Positions 35,448 through 43,761 of a stretch of DNA of 44,918 nucleotides are shown here, in pieces. The DNA is taken from positions 1 through 44,918 of the IMG/VR virus record IMGVR_UViG_3300010885_044600, one strand, 5' to 3'. Position 1 is the first letter of the stretch, and every line of letters starts with the position of its first letter. This DNA is from a virus. The notes under the pieces were generated by a model that saw only the letters and a list, made by a program, of their open reading frames with translations, was not told the origin of the DNA and searched no databases. The position numbers and the translations under genes were made by a program.

Positions 35448-36345
35448 CTAAATTTTTAACAATGCGGCCAACACCTTGCTCAAACGACATTGGAGCATAG
35501 TCAGGCATAACAGATCTGAGTTTGGCGATGTTGGGTCTACGTGTGGCTGTACTGCCGGCCTTGCCAGGAGAGGTAGTCCATTCAGGATCGGCATGACCCA
35601 GTTCTTCAGCAATGACATTCACTGCATCCTGAATGGTAATTTCTCTGTCGTTGCCAATGTTGAACAGTTCACGTGTTTGTGTTTCAGCGCAGAAGATACT
35701 GGCTCGGACAGCATCTTCCACGTGGCAAAAACTGCGTGTTTCTTCTGGACCAATAACTTCAAATATGCCACGTTGGATCTTGTCAATTTGGTCTGCCAGG
35801 AAGTGTCCGGCTTTGCTGTTGTCACCGTACACATTAAAGTAACGAATCATTACATAAGGTAATGGTGAGTTGGCCAAGTAGTTTTCTGCACAGATCTTGG
35901 GCAATCGGTAACTCCATCTAGCATTGTGGATATTGTTGATTGTGATGTCTGTGTGCTCGGCCACAGGACTAACAGGATCATCGCTGACCACTTCGCTGGA
36001 ACTAGCATACACCAGTTTTTTTAACTGTTTGTTCATGCCAGCAAACTCAAACACATTGAAGTCACCCACCATGTTGTTCCATAACACTTGGTTGGGCCGC
36101 TCATAAAAGTTTTTGGTTCCGTTGATTGCACCATAGTGATAGATATAATCAAAATCCACAGGCAATTCTGCATAAGCCACATCGCCTGCAGTTAAGTCTA
36201 CATCTATGAACTTATCACAGGGCGGTATAGTTGAACTACGACTATGGTTATCCATGGCCCATACTACGTTTTTTTTGTTTTGTTTAAGTTGGCGGCAAAT
36301 TTCTGTGCCCAATAAACCGCTGGCACCGGTTACTAATATTTTCAT
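35434..36345 (-). CDS. NAD-dependent sugar epimerase/dehydratase, 303 aa
   Basis: Extended SDR: Rossmann motif ILVTGASGLLGTEI at the N-terminus, VYASSSEVVSDD near 115 (catalytic Ser/Thr), and SYRLPKICAEN with YxxxK-like region SYRLPK. FNVYGDNSKAGHFL and EETRSFCHVEDAVRA follow as in UDP-sugar 4-epimerases and decarboxylases. Acts on a nucleotide sugar. Last gene of the glycan operon, ATGA-coupled to the dehydrogenase. Confidence 0.88.
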   Translation of the reverse strand: MKILVTGASGLLGTEICRQLKQNKKNVVWAMDNHSRSSTIPPCDKFIDVDLTAGDVAYAELPVDFDYIYHYGAINGTKNFYERPNQVLWNNMVGDFNVFEFAGMNKQLKKLVYASSSEVVSDDPVSPVAEHTDITINNIHNARWSYRLPKICAENYLANSPLPYVMIRYFNVYGDNSKAGHFLADQIDKIQRGIFEVIGPEETRSFCHVEDAVRASIFCAETQTRELFNIGNDREITIQDAVNVIAEELGHADPEWTTSPGKAGSTATRRPNIAKLRSVMPDYAPMSFEQGVGRIVKNLVDKS

Positions 36346-37115
36346 TTGATAAATTTCTCGTTGTCGTCGATTACACTTTGAATCAGTTTAAAGTCAAGAC
36401 CCAGTTTCTTGATCAAGTTATTCCACGCACTGGTGTCTTTGGGCAAGCAGTGTCCGCCGTAGCCACGTGTGTTTTTATTGGCCATCAAGTATGCAGGGTT
36501 GATACAATCACGTTGTGTGATGGCATTGTACACATTCATGTAGTTGGCATCTAGTTTTTGACACACTTCATAAGTGACGTTGGCAAAGGTCACCTGCATG
36601 GCATGGTGAACATTGTTGAAGTACTTGACAATTTCTGCTTCTGTAGGTTTAACGCAGGCCACATGCTTGGGATAGAAACCGTGAATTTTCTTAATTAGCT
36701 CAAAGTCTTCATCGCGATTGCTACCAATGATTAATAAATCATGATTGTGAATGAAGTCTGCTAGTGCAGTTTTAGCACGTAAGAACTCCGGGACACTACA
36801 GATTTTCAAGCCAGGATACTCTGCACTGAGTCGCTCGCTGGTGCCGGGCACCACTGTACTTTTAACCGCAATCAATCCTCGGTAGTTTAATCCGTCTAGA
36901 TCTTTGATTACATTTTCTACAATGCTGGTATCACAGTCGCCGTTGGCTGCCTGATTAGTTGGCACACTTACAAAAACACAATCAGCGTCAATCACGTCCA
37001 TGATAGAGGATCCTTCGTATGCAGGATCAAAGAAGCACATGTTATGGCCCAGATACTCTAGTCCTTCATACACTGCTTTGCCCACAGTGCCTTTACCGAT
37101 AATACCTACTTTCAT
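36342..37115 (-). CDS. UDP-sugar dehydrogenase-like, short form, 257 aa
   Basis: N-terminal GIIGKGTVGKAVYEGLEYLG binds NAD; SVPEFLRAKTALADF near 113 corresponds to PEFLREG of UDP-glucose dehydrogenases, and GYGGHCLPKDTSAWNN near 228 resembles the catalytic block, where the usual FGGxCxPKD Cys is present. Much shorter than the usual 390-450 aa because the C-terminal UDP-binding domain is missing. Still probably oxidises, or binds, a nucleotide sugar. Coupled both sides by ATGA. Confidence 0.8.
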   Translation of the reverse strand: MKVGIIGKGTVGKAVYEGLEYLGHNMCFFDPAYEGSSIMDVIDADCVFVSVPTNQAANGDCDTSIVENVIKDLDGLNYRGLIAVKSTVVPGTSERLSAEYPGLKICSVPEFLRAKTALADFIHNHDLLIIGSNRDEDFELIKKIHGFYPKHVACVKPTEAEIVKYFNNVHHAMQVTFANVTYEVCQKLDANYMNVYNAITQRDCINPAYLMANKNTRGYGGHCLPKDTSAWNNLIKKLGLDFKLIQSVIDDNEKFIK

Positions 37116-37528
37116 TTGTCATCTCCTGGAATAATTGAATCTACTCTGTATGTGTCTGTTTCATAGTCTTCGCCGCCACGTGGGCCTTCGGCAAAGGCAA
37201 TAAACGTACAGCCATCCACTGTGGTTTGCATAGCATGTATCTCATTGGGCGGACTGATAATAAAGTCACCTTTCCTGGCCAAAAATTCTGTAGGTGTCCC
37301 GTCACTGTCTACAGGTTTGCTGTAATACACCATACTGCCGGTGAGCACATAGGTATATTGAGTAGTGAGTTTGTGATAATGATTACCACGCACTGCGCCG
37401 CCTGCATTAGTAATAAGGCAAGCATGATTAACCGCAGCCTTATAAAAGATATCTGTAATTGTACCACGTTCGTCACTGAACGTTCCTAGTCCTGTTTCAT
37501 TGTTGTTGTAAATGTTGTATTGTTTCAT
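37112..37528 (-). CDS. Cupin sugar isomerase-like (WxcM/FdtA type), 138 aa
   Basis: Single cupin domain: VRGNHYHKLTTQYTYVLTGSM near residue 46-66 and DFIISPPNEIHAMQTT near 88-103 hold the usual His and Glu residues. This fits WxcM/FdtA-like dTDP-sugar isomerases and capsular polysaccharide cupins. It would convert a keto-sugar in the glycan pathway. ATGA overlaps with neighbours on both sides. Confidence 0.78.
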   Translation of the reverse strand: MKQYNIYNNNETGLGTFSDERGTITDIFYKAAVNHACLITNAGGAVRGNHYHKLTTQYTYVLTGSMVYYSKPVDSDGTPTEFLARKGDFIISPPNEIHAMQTTVDGCTFIAFAEGPRGGEDYETDTYRVDSIIPGDDK

Positions 37529-38757
37529 TGTGATATAAACCTTGTGTTGGGATTGATACGTAATAGTGCTTGCTTAAGACCTTCACCAATGTTCCAACTT
37601 AAAATTAGAGCGTATGGATTAGGATACTTTGCAAATTCATTATCATCCAAGATTGGTATACGGCTAAGAGGAGTATACTTACCTTGCTTGTGCTCGCTTG
37701 CATCAGTAATGCAATGCAGGTGTGTTTTATTTAGGCCATGCCATGCAAGCCATGTATTTGCTTTGGCGGCAGCACCTACGCCAATGACCACTGCGTCAGG
37801 TTCATCTTGTAGGATTTGATAGAACTTAGCCAGCCATGCGTTGCGCTGTTGTTCAAACTTCTTTTGAAGACCCACATAAAAGTCAGGATCAAATAACCCA
37901 GCAGTGGTTTCTGTGTGAATAGCAGTTAACACCTTTTCTGGCACCGCCGCTCCTGTGATTTTCCTTGCTACCACACGCAAACTACCACCATGATAATCAA
38001 CCACATCAAAGTCCGCAATTTCTAATCCAGCCTCGGCCAATAAATTGTGCAAACTCTTAATAGTAAAATAACTAATGTGTTCATGATACACCATGTCTGT
38101 AAAGCGTCCGCTACGGACCATCTCTAGCCAGTACGGAACTTCAAACACAAAGATGCCATCCTTGTCCAGTAAGAAACTCACACCATGTGCAAACTCCGTA
38201 GGATCGTTAGCATGGTTAAACACATTGTTGGCAATAACAACTGCGGCACGACCATATTTGGGAACAAGATCATATGCAACATTGGGATGAAATAATGCCT
38301 GTAGTGCATCGACTCCTTGTGATTTGGCCAATTCACACATGGCACTGCTTGAATCAATGCCCAGTGTGGCAGTTAATTCTTTGTTGAATTGTTTAATTAG
38401 GTATGCATCGTTACTGCCAATTTCAATCACCAGCCCTGCAGTGTTGTATTTTGATTTGATAGTTGCGGCAAACTCGTCCCAGTGATCTCTTGCTGTCTTT
38501 GAGTTGCTGGATGTGTAACTGTAACTGTATAGGTTATATCTTGCTTCGGCATTGCTGACATACCCCAATTGCAACATGCCCGAGTTGGGATTCAAATGAA
38601 CTTGCAAAGGGAATACCGGCTCGCTTAGATTTAATTGATCCCGGGATACAAATGTATCTGCGTAGGCGTGTTGACCAAAGTCCAATACCTTGATCACTGG
38701 TTCTGTAGTGATTAGACATGTGTCCAACTGCCTGCTGTGTGTTATGTCTGTTGTCAT
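37525..38757 (-). CDS. C-methyltransferase-type sugar methyltransferase, 410 aa
   Basis: Three-part layout of NDP-sugar C-methyltransferases (TylCIII/NovU-like): an N-terminal domain normally carrying zinc Cys residues, a SAM domain with LVIEIGSNDAYLIKQF near 113, and a C-terminal domain with VVIGVGAAAKANTWLAW near 325 and a closing ALILSWNIGEGL. The N-terminal Cys pairs of the usual zinc site are not evident. Probably adds methyl to a keto-sugar; the SAH produced would be cleared by the phage SAH hydrolase. Confidence 0.82.
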   Translation of the reverse strand: MTTDITHSRQLDTCLITTEPVIKVLDFGQHAYADTFVSRDQLNLSEPVFPLQVHLNPNSGMLQLGYVSNAEARYNLYSYSYTSSNSKTARDHWDEFAATIKSKYNTAGLVIEIGSNDAYLIKQFNKELTATLGIDSSSAMCELAKSQGVDALQALFHPNVAYDLVPKYGRAAVVIANNVFNHANDPTEFAHGVSFLLDKDGIFVFEVPYWLEMVRSGRFTDMVYHEHISYFTIKSLHNLLAEAGLEIADFDVVDYHGGSLRVVARKITGAAVPEKVLTAIHTETTAGLFDPDFYVGLQKKFEQQRNAWLAKFYQILQDEPDAVVIGVGAAAKANTWLAWHGLNKTHLHCITDASEHKQGKYTPLSRIPILDDNEFAKYPNPYALILSWNIGEGLKQALLRINPNTRFISQ

Positions 38758-39578
38758 GTTTTAGGAAGTTTAAATTGTGTTGTTTGATTGTTCGGATCAT
38801 TGGCCTTCATAAGTGCCCATGGATCAATTTTTCCTGCGGCAGCCGCATCCCAGTGACTGGTATCAATATTTTTAGACCTCATATACGCGGCTAGTTTACC
38901 AACATCCACAAGACGGTTGTGTGTCACGTACTTGTTATGGAAGTCTTCGGGATTTTTTGGATTGCCTTCAAAGTATTTTTTCTTTTTGGCATTTTCATCT
39001 GCATTATTACCAGTAAGATCGTGGCGGTCGTGTGTGACATCCACTTCGATAATTTTCATTATGTCTAACAAGTAAGCCATTTGACTAACTTCAGCATCAA
39101 TCAATTGATGCTTGCTAAGGTAGCCTGTTAGTTCTGGCCACTCTGCCGGTATAATGGGAAATATACTGTATGGATGTTCATTGTGAGTATGTACTTTTAA
39201 CAACTTGAACTCTCCAGTGCATTCTATAATACGTTGGTCCCATGCTTGTGTTGACATAATAGCATCGTCGCACCAAACAAACAACCAGTCAGCGTCGGCA
39301 TGTGTGGCAAGTGTATTAAAATACCGATTAAGAGCACCGTATCCCAAGGGTTCAAATTCCAATGCAGTATACGTTACATCTCGTGCATCTAACCGGGGCT
39401 GAATTTCATTGACAAAATGGTCACGTCCAATTTCATCATTACTATCAATACCAAACACAAATTGTATTTGGCTTAAGTCAGCGGCATTATCCAGCAGACT
39501 AAACACACTGCGGCTCAGTGCATCTGTGCGTTTATGGGTCGGGAGTAGTACTGCTATTTTAAATTCACGATTTGTCAT
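38754..39578 (-). CDS. GT-A-type glycosyltransferase-like protein, 274 aa
   Basis: N-terminal IAVLLPTHKRTDALSRSVFS and FVFGIDSNDE are typical of family-2-like glycosyltransferases, and DADWLFVWCDDAIMST near 92-107 supplies a DxD-like motif. The second half is lysine-rich (NNADENAKKKKYFEG) and unlike the family. It likely transfers the modified sugar to a phage or host glycan. Overlaps the SDR gene by 14 nt. Confidence 0.72.
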   Translation of the reverse strand: MTNREFKIAVLLPTHKRTDALSRSVFSLLDNAADLSQIQFVFGIDSNDEIGRDHFVNEIQPRLDARDVTYTALEFEPLGYGALNRYFNTLATHADADWLFVWCDDAIMSTQAWDQRIIECTGEFKLLKVHTHNEHPYSIFPIIPAEWPELTGYLSKHQLIDAEVSQMAYLLDIMKIIEVDVTHDRHDLTGNNADENAKKKKYFEGNPKNPEDFHNKYVTHNRLVDVGKLAAYMRSKNIDTSHWDAAAAGKIDPWALMKANDPNNQTTQFKLPKT

Positions 39579-40185
39579 GCGGAGTTATTACGATTTGTTC
39601 TATCCTGTATTTAATAGCAGTTGCAATGGCCTCAGCAATATCTGCTGGGCTTAACACAGGTCCGGTCTTGTACATTTGTTCAATTTCGCCTGGAGTTTTT
39701 GCACCTTGATAATTTTGTTTTAACATATTGCTACGTATTTTGCCTGGCCTAATTTCTGTAAAGAGCACATTGGGATACTGTTTCTTTACTGTATTCATAC
39801 TGTAATGCAGTGCGGCTTTGGCGGCAGTGTAGAATATATTATACACAATCGGATCATCAATATTACTGCTGGTGACATAGATAAAATGTCCCGTGGAACG
39901 TTGCTGAACATATTGCTTGGCTAATAGCAGTGCACCGGTAAAGTTTACATCAACTTGATTTTTTTGATTTTGCCAAGTATTATCTTGCCAACCTTTAAAC
40001 GCACCAACATTGGCTCCTGCGCAATTTATAACAATATCGTACTGGGATAAATCCAACTTGGATATTGCTTCAAAATTGGATAAATCTAATTCATCTCGGT
40101 CCGGTGCTGTGATTGTGTGTTGGTCAAACAGTTCTACACATGCTTGACCAACACCAGAACTACCACCAGTTACAAATATGTTCAC
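39565..40185 (-). CDS. Short-chain dehydrogenase/reductase, 206 aa
   Basis: Classical SDR: NIFVTGGSSGVGQACVELF at the N-terminus (TGxxxGxG), NCAGANVGAF near 60, FIYVTSSN with catalytic Ser, and FYTAAKAALHY with YxxxK near 120. The TxxRPGKIRS region follows. It probably reduces a keto-sugar. Coupled to queD by ATGA and to the glycosyltransferase by a 14-nt overlap. Confidence 0.85.
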   Translation of the reverse strand: MNIFVTGGSSGVGQACVELFDQHTITAPDRDELDLSNFEAISKLDLSQYDIVINCAGANVGAFKGWQDNTWQNQKNQVDVNFTGALLLAKQYVQQRSTGHFIYVTSSNIDDPIVYNIFYTAAKAALHYSMNTVKKQYPNVLFTEIRPGKIRSNMLKQNYQGAKTPGEIEQMYKTGPVLSPADIAEAIATAIKYRIEQIVITPHDKS

Positions 40186-40688
40186 GCAAACAAATCCTCA
40201 TTCCATTCACGATGCCCTTCACGGTAAGCCATGTTGGCCTGTGTCTCACGAACTTCTACACGATAGCACCATAAACGCTGTGCCTCGCCTGGTCCCCACA
40301 TCTCTGGAATGTAAACACCATTAACATACTTGTATAACATGTCGCTAAGACCTTCGCATCCTATACGGGGTAATACCACAATCTTAGCCATGTTCCGCTC
40401 TTGTAACAGTCGGAATGTTTCCATCTCTGGATCATCTGCTGCCACAATTAGTGTATGATCAAATTGGTCTTCTAGTGTTTTCTTGAGCTCTTTGAGTCCA
40501 CCATAGTCAGCGGCCCAATTGCGAACATCTAGGTCATTGGTTCCAAAATAGAACTTCATTGAGAAGCTGTACCCGTGAATTAGATTACAGTGACTGTCTG
40601 CCCTCCACTGTCTGTACGCACACGGAAATGCGTCGTGATACTCTTTGGTAGAAGTAAATTTATATTGTACTGATTGAAGTTGTGCCAT
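40182..40688 (-). CDS. queD: 6-carboxy-tetrahydropterin synthase, QueD-like, 168 aa
   Basis: PTPS-family fold: DSHCNLIHGYSFSMKFYF near residues 34-51 carries the zinc His residues, and QFDHTLIVAADDPEM near 78-92 the third part of the site. Converts dihydroneopterin triphosphate to 6-carboxy-tetrahydropterin, the substrate of QueE. AGGAG lies 6 nt before the ATG. First gene of the glycan operon by position; a duplicated promoter-leader and N-terminal fragment of this gene is found at 42840-43005. Confidence 0.9.
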   Translation of the reverse strand: MAQLQSVQYKFTSTKEYHDAFPCAYRQWRADSHCNLIHGYSFSMKFYFGTNDLDVRNWAADYGGLKELKKTLEDQFDHTLIVAADDPEMETFRLLQERNMAKIVVLPRIGCEGLSDMLYKYVNGVYIPEMWGPGEAQRLWCYRVEVRETQANMAYREGHREWNEDLFA

Positions 40689-40774
40689 TGTGTTCTCCTA
40701 TGTCATTATAGCATAGGCAGCAGAGTTTGTAAAGCGGGAATGATGCCGAAGACCGCTGTAAAGAAATATTTATC
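40689..40774 (-). promoter_or_regulatory. queD promoter-leader unit (copy 1)
   Basis: Minus strand: GATAAATATT (late-promoter-like), a small hairpin GCGG/CCGC around a TTCG, then TTTACA at 40728-40733, 17-bp spacer and TATAAT at 40705-40710 preceded by TGC, then AGGAG and the ATG. The same arrangement recurs at 42918-43005. Confidence 0.75.
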
Positions 40775-42792
40775 TACAATAATTTTATATTTTTGCTAAA
40801 GTTAGATCCAAGTTGACTAACTGCTTGATATAGGTACTGTTCATGTTGTTTAGGCGAGCCTGCTGGATGCTGATGCCAATTGATATCCTGGTAAGTTTGA
40901 TTAAGAAACACAGTTTTATCATCAACTTGATAGGTACACGGGCCCGGTGTCAATACTCCAGTTTGAAAATATTTTAACCAATCGTGCTGTGTTGTAAACA
41001 CACGCCCAAGATCAGGATTGTAATCAGAATCCAAAACACCGTTTGCCAAATATATACCAAGGTCAACAATGGCAGAATCGTTGTGTTTGTCTGCCAGCTG
41101 TTGACACAACTTTTTATAAAAGTCTTTTGCATTGGTCAACATCACAAGTGTAAAATAGGTAGGGTGAGACAATCTCATTGGAAAACTCTCATGGAAATCA
41201 ATATCACTCTGAGTGTAGTTGTCATCATGTAACCAGTTGTACATTGACTGGTAACCTTTGTAAAACAATGCTTTTATTTGATCATCAGTTTCTGCGCCGG
41301 GTTTGATATAGTTCTTGTATATAAAATCTTGAATCTGGCTAGGAGGTATACCATGTTGCTGGTACAGATATTTACAAAGACTCTGATTGATGTCGGTGTT
41401 TTCATTTGAAACAGACAAAGCATTTACAAGATACATATCAACAAAATCATCTTTGCTGTAGCTGTAGGTACCAACCACACTTTCAACATTTTTGTTGGTC
41501 CAACTGTCTTCGGTGCCCATACCGTATATGGTTGAATGTGTTTTGAAATTGGTTTTTACTGACCAAATCTCAGTAGACATCATTTTTCGAATAGTTTCTA
41601 ATTGAAATTTTTCTCTCATCACTGGATCAAAAGCAGGTGCTCCGGGCAACAACATCCATATATTGGGTTTTCCAGGTGGCAACCCGTTATGGATGAACAA
41701 ATCAATTTGATCAAGTGTTTTTTGATAAGAGTCCCCGGGCAGACCCATAATGACTTCGACCTTGATCGACAGTTCGGGAAATCTTGAGCGCAGATATGCA
41801 GCATTTTTAAATTGCAGTTCAATAGGAGGATCTACTCGTTCAACGTTGTTCTTGATCTCGTCATCAAGATTTTGAAAAGAAATCTTGATGTGATTTAACA
41901 GTCCTTGCTCTGCAAGCATCTCTTTGATGCGTGTGGTTCTTTTTGGGTGATTCTTTGCATTTTCGGTAATTACTGATTTAGGATAACCGTATTTTTTTGC
42001 AACATCAACAATGTGTTTCGTTATTGTTTCATCAATATCGTAGATACCAAAGTTAGCATCATGAATGCTAACAGTCTTGATATGATTGGCACCCAACCAC
42101 TCAAGTTCATCTAATACCACACCAAATGGTTTTTTATTTACTTTTGTGTACGTGCCGCCGCCCCAGTCACAGTAGATGCATTTGTAAGGGCATCCGCGAG
42201 AAGTGTCCAAGAATCCAATGGCAACCTCTTCAATAAACGGCAACAGATATTTTTCCTGGGCCTTGTAAATGTTGTTCGGCCACTTGAAGGATTTTTTTTC
42301 TATACCAATCTTACTAAAACATGTTTGACCAGCAGAATCACGGTAGTAAATGTATGGTATTTTTTCATAATCTGTTATGGGGTAATGGTCAAGTATTTCC
42401 TTGAACACTATCTCTCCGTAAGCATCGCCAGGAACCACTATGTCAATCCAAGGATTCTCATTGAAAAAATTATCGTTGTATTTGACATTGGATTGTGGGC
42501 CGCCGTACACAATCAAACAGTCAGGATGTTGTTTTTTTACCTCTTGTGCCACTTGATTAAAAAATTCTTCGTTCCAAACAAACACACTGAATCCAAAAAT
42601 ATGTGGAGGAACTTTTTGGCACTGTTCAAGTATTTGTTCTTTGGTATTAAAATCGCTAATCCAAGGATCGGCCCATTGATACTCGTTGGATTTGGTGCTG
42701 TTCTCTTCGTAGTAGGTTTTGAGACTACACCACAATAGTGGCAGAGATCGTACAGCAAAACAATTTTTATTTGCTAGATATACGTTTTTCAT
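40774..42792 (-). CDS. B12-binding radical SAM enzyme, 672 aa
   Basis: Residues 1-150 form a cobalamin-binding-like domain (HIFGFSVFVWNEEFFNQVAQ, CLIVYGGPQSNVKYND, WIDIVVPGDAYGEIVF). The radical SAM cluster motif is LDTSRGCPYKCIYCDWGGGT near residue 200. KVEVIMGLPGDSYQKTLDQI near 345 is typical of the core. A C-terminal region of over 250 residues is unlike common members. Possible chemistry: methylation or rearrangement of a peptide, lipid or sugar. Its ATG overlaps the stop of the chimeric mini-gene at 42789-42917, so translation is coupled. Confidence 0.85.
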   Translation of the reverse strand: MKNVYLANKNCFAVRSLPLLWCSLKTYYEENSTKSNEYQWADPWISDFNTKEQILEQCQKVPPHIFGFSVFVWNEEFFNQVAQEVKKQHPDCLIVYGGPQSNVKYNDNFFNENPWIDIVVPGDAYGEIVFKEILDHYPITDYEKIPYIYYRDSAGQTCFSKIGIEKKSFKWPNNIYKAQEKYLLPFIEEVAIGFLDTSRGCPYKCIYCDWGGGTYTKVNKKPFGVVLDELEWLGANHIKTVSIHDANFGIYDIDETITKHIVDVAKKYGYPKSVITENAKNHPKRTTRIKEMLAEQGLLNHIKISFQNLDDEIKNNVERVDPPIELQFKNAAYLRSRFPELSIKVEVIMGLPGDSYQKTLDQIDLFIHNGLPPGKPNIWMLLPGAPAFDPVMREKFQLETIRKMMSTEIWSVKTNFKTHSTIYGMGTEDSWTNKNVESVVGTYSYSKDDFVDMYLVNALSVSNENTDINQSLCKYLYQQHGIPPSQIQDFIYKNYIKPGAETDDQIKALFYKGYQSMYNWLHDDNYTQSDIDFHESFPMRLSHPTYFTLVMLTNAKDFYKKLCQQLADKHNDSAIVDLGIYLANGVLDSDYNPDLGRVFTTQHDWLKYFQTGVLTPGPCTYQVDDKTVFLNQTYQDINWHQHPAGSPKQHEQYLYQAVSQLGSNFSKNIKLL

Positions 42793-42917
42793 GGAAAAAT
42801 TCTACCGGTTACACTGAATCGAATTTGGCCAGGTTCTACTCCGTTGACACTGTGCGCACACGGAAATGCGTCGTGGCACTCTTTGACGGAGGTGTATTGG
42901 TGAATCATTGGTGTCAT
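42789..42917 (-). pseudogene. Chimeric mini-gene: QueD start fused to 2OG oxygenase end, 42 aa
   Basis: The frame opens with MTPMIHQYTSVKECHDAFPC, matching the QueD N-terminus (KFTSTKEYHDAFPC), and continues AHSVNGVEPGQIRFSVTGRI, matching the C-terminus of the 2OG oxygenase at 43762-44208 (HSVEGIESGHTRFSLTGRV). AGGAG lies 7 nt upstream, and its TGA overlaps the ATG of the radical SAM gene. A deletion-fusion remnant that may now serve as a translated leader for the downstream gene. Confidence 0.8.
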
Positions 42918-43005
42918 GCTGTTTCTCCTATGTTAATTATAGCATTGGCAGCGGAATTTGTATACCGGGATGAACGCCGAAGGCCGGTGTAAAGAAATAT
43001 TTATC
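42918..43005 (-). repeat. queD promoter-leader unit (copy 2)
   Basis: Divergent copy of 40689-40774: GATAAATATT, hairpin CCGG/CCGG, -35 TATACA at 42959-42964, 17-bp spacer, TATAAT at 42936-42941, AGGAG. The hairpin's first pair is G-C in copy 1 and C-G here, a compensatory change. It drives the chimeric mini-gene and the radical SAM gene. Confidence 0.75.
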
Positions 43006-43008
43006 GTA

Positions 43009-43422
43009 TTACGCATTAGGGTGTTTATAACTACCTGTGCGATAGTTGCCTTGTCCAGGAATAGTATTACGAACACCTCCAATGGGGTCTGCTACATCTC
43101 CTGTTTTGCGCGGAATCAAGTGTACATGTGGCCATGGTACTGTCTGACCTGCTGCCGCACCATAATTCATGCCAATGTTAAATCCATCCCATTCTCCGGA
43201 TTCAACTTGCATCTGGCCATGACGAACAGCATCCTCCACAGCATCCATCAGCACACCTACTGTGTTATATTTGGGCACAAACAACAAGTGCCCTGGAGTC
43301 ACTGGATAGATATCTTCAAACACCTGCACGTGGAAATCTTCACGTACCAATTCTGTCCATGGCGCCAGCTGTTTATTAATTTCTGGATCTAATCCCGGCA
43401 CGATTTCTTTTATTGTGTGCAT
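43009..43422 (-). CDS. HIT-family protein with altered HxHxH motif, 137 aa
   Basis: Histidine-triad nucleotide hydrolase/transferase pattern: FEDIYPVTPGHLLFVPKYNT near 36-55, NIGMNYGAAAGQTVPWPHVH near 103 and LIPRKTGD. The motif reads W-P-H-V-H, where the first His of the triad is Trp; the catalytic central His appears kept. Related forms are common in phages, so this may be a phage-specific version. It ends beside the copy-2 leader and follows ferredoxin without a gap. Confidence 0.82.
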   Translation of the reverse strand: MHTIKEIVPGLDPEINKQLAPWTELVREDFHVQVFEDIYPVTPGHLLFVPKYNTVGVLMDAVEDAVRHGQMQVESGEWDGFNIGMNYGAAAGQTVPWPHVHLIPRKTGDVADPIGGVRNTIPGQGNYRTGSYKHPNA

Positions 43423-43752
43423 TTAATTTCCTCGATCTAGGTGTTGTAGTTTGTTGGGCACGTTGGTCCATTTTTCATGGTCTGGCAATGGATCTTTACT
43501 TTTGGTAATAGTAGGCCATGTCTTTGCTAATTCAGCATTGATATCTATAAACACACGGTGGGGTTCAGGAACATCTTCGTCAGCATATATAGCATTAACC
43601 GGACATTCAGGAACGCACACTGCACAGTCAATGCATTCAGCGGGATTTATTGCCAAAAAGTTAGGGCCTTCGACAAAACAATCTACAGGACACACATCAA
43701 CACAGGCTGTGTGTTTGCATAAAATGCAGTCATCGGTTACAACATAGGTCAT
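43423..43752 (-). CDS. fdxA: 7Fe ferredoxin, FdxA type, 109 aa
   Basis: Full-length bacterial-type [3Fe-4S][4Fe-4S] ferredoxin: [20 protein letters not shown] near residue 7-26 and [18 protein letters not shown] near 39-56, with the Azotobacter FdI-like C-terminal extension ([20 protein letters not shown]). Carries electrons at low potential. Genes around it suggest use by radical SAM enzymes (two in the window plus QueE) or by other redox steps. Starts 9 nt after the 2OG gene stop and touches the HIT gene. Confidence 0.93.
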   Translation of the reverse strand: MTYVVTDDCILCKHTACVDVCPVDCFVEGPNFLAINPAECIDCAVCVPECPVNAIYADEDVPEPHRVFIDINAELAKTWPTITKSKDPLPDHEKWTNVPNKLQHLDRGN

Positions 43753-43761
43753 CTTTTTTGT

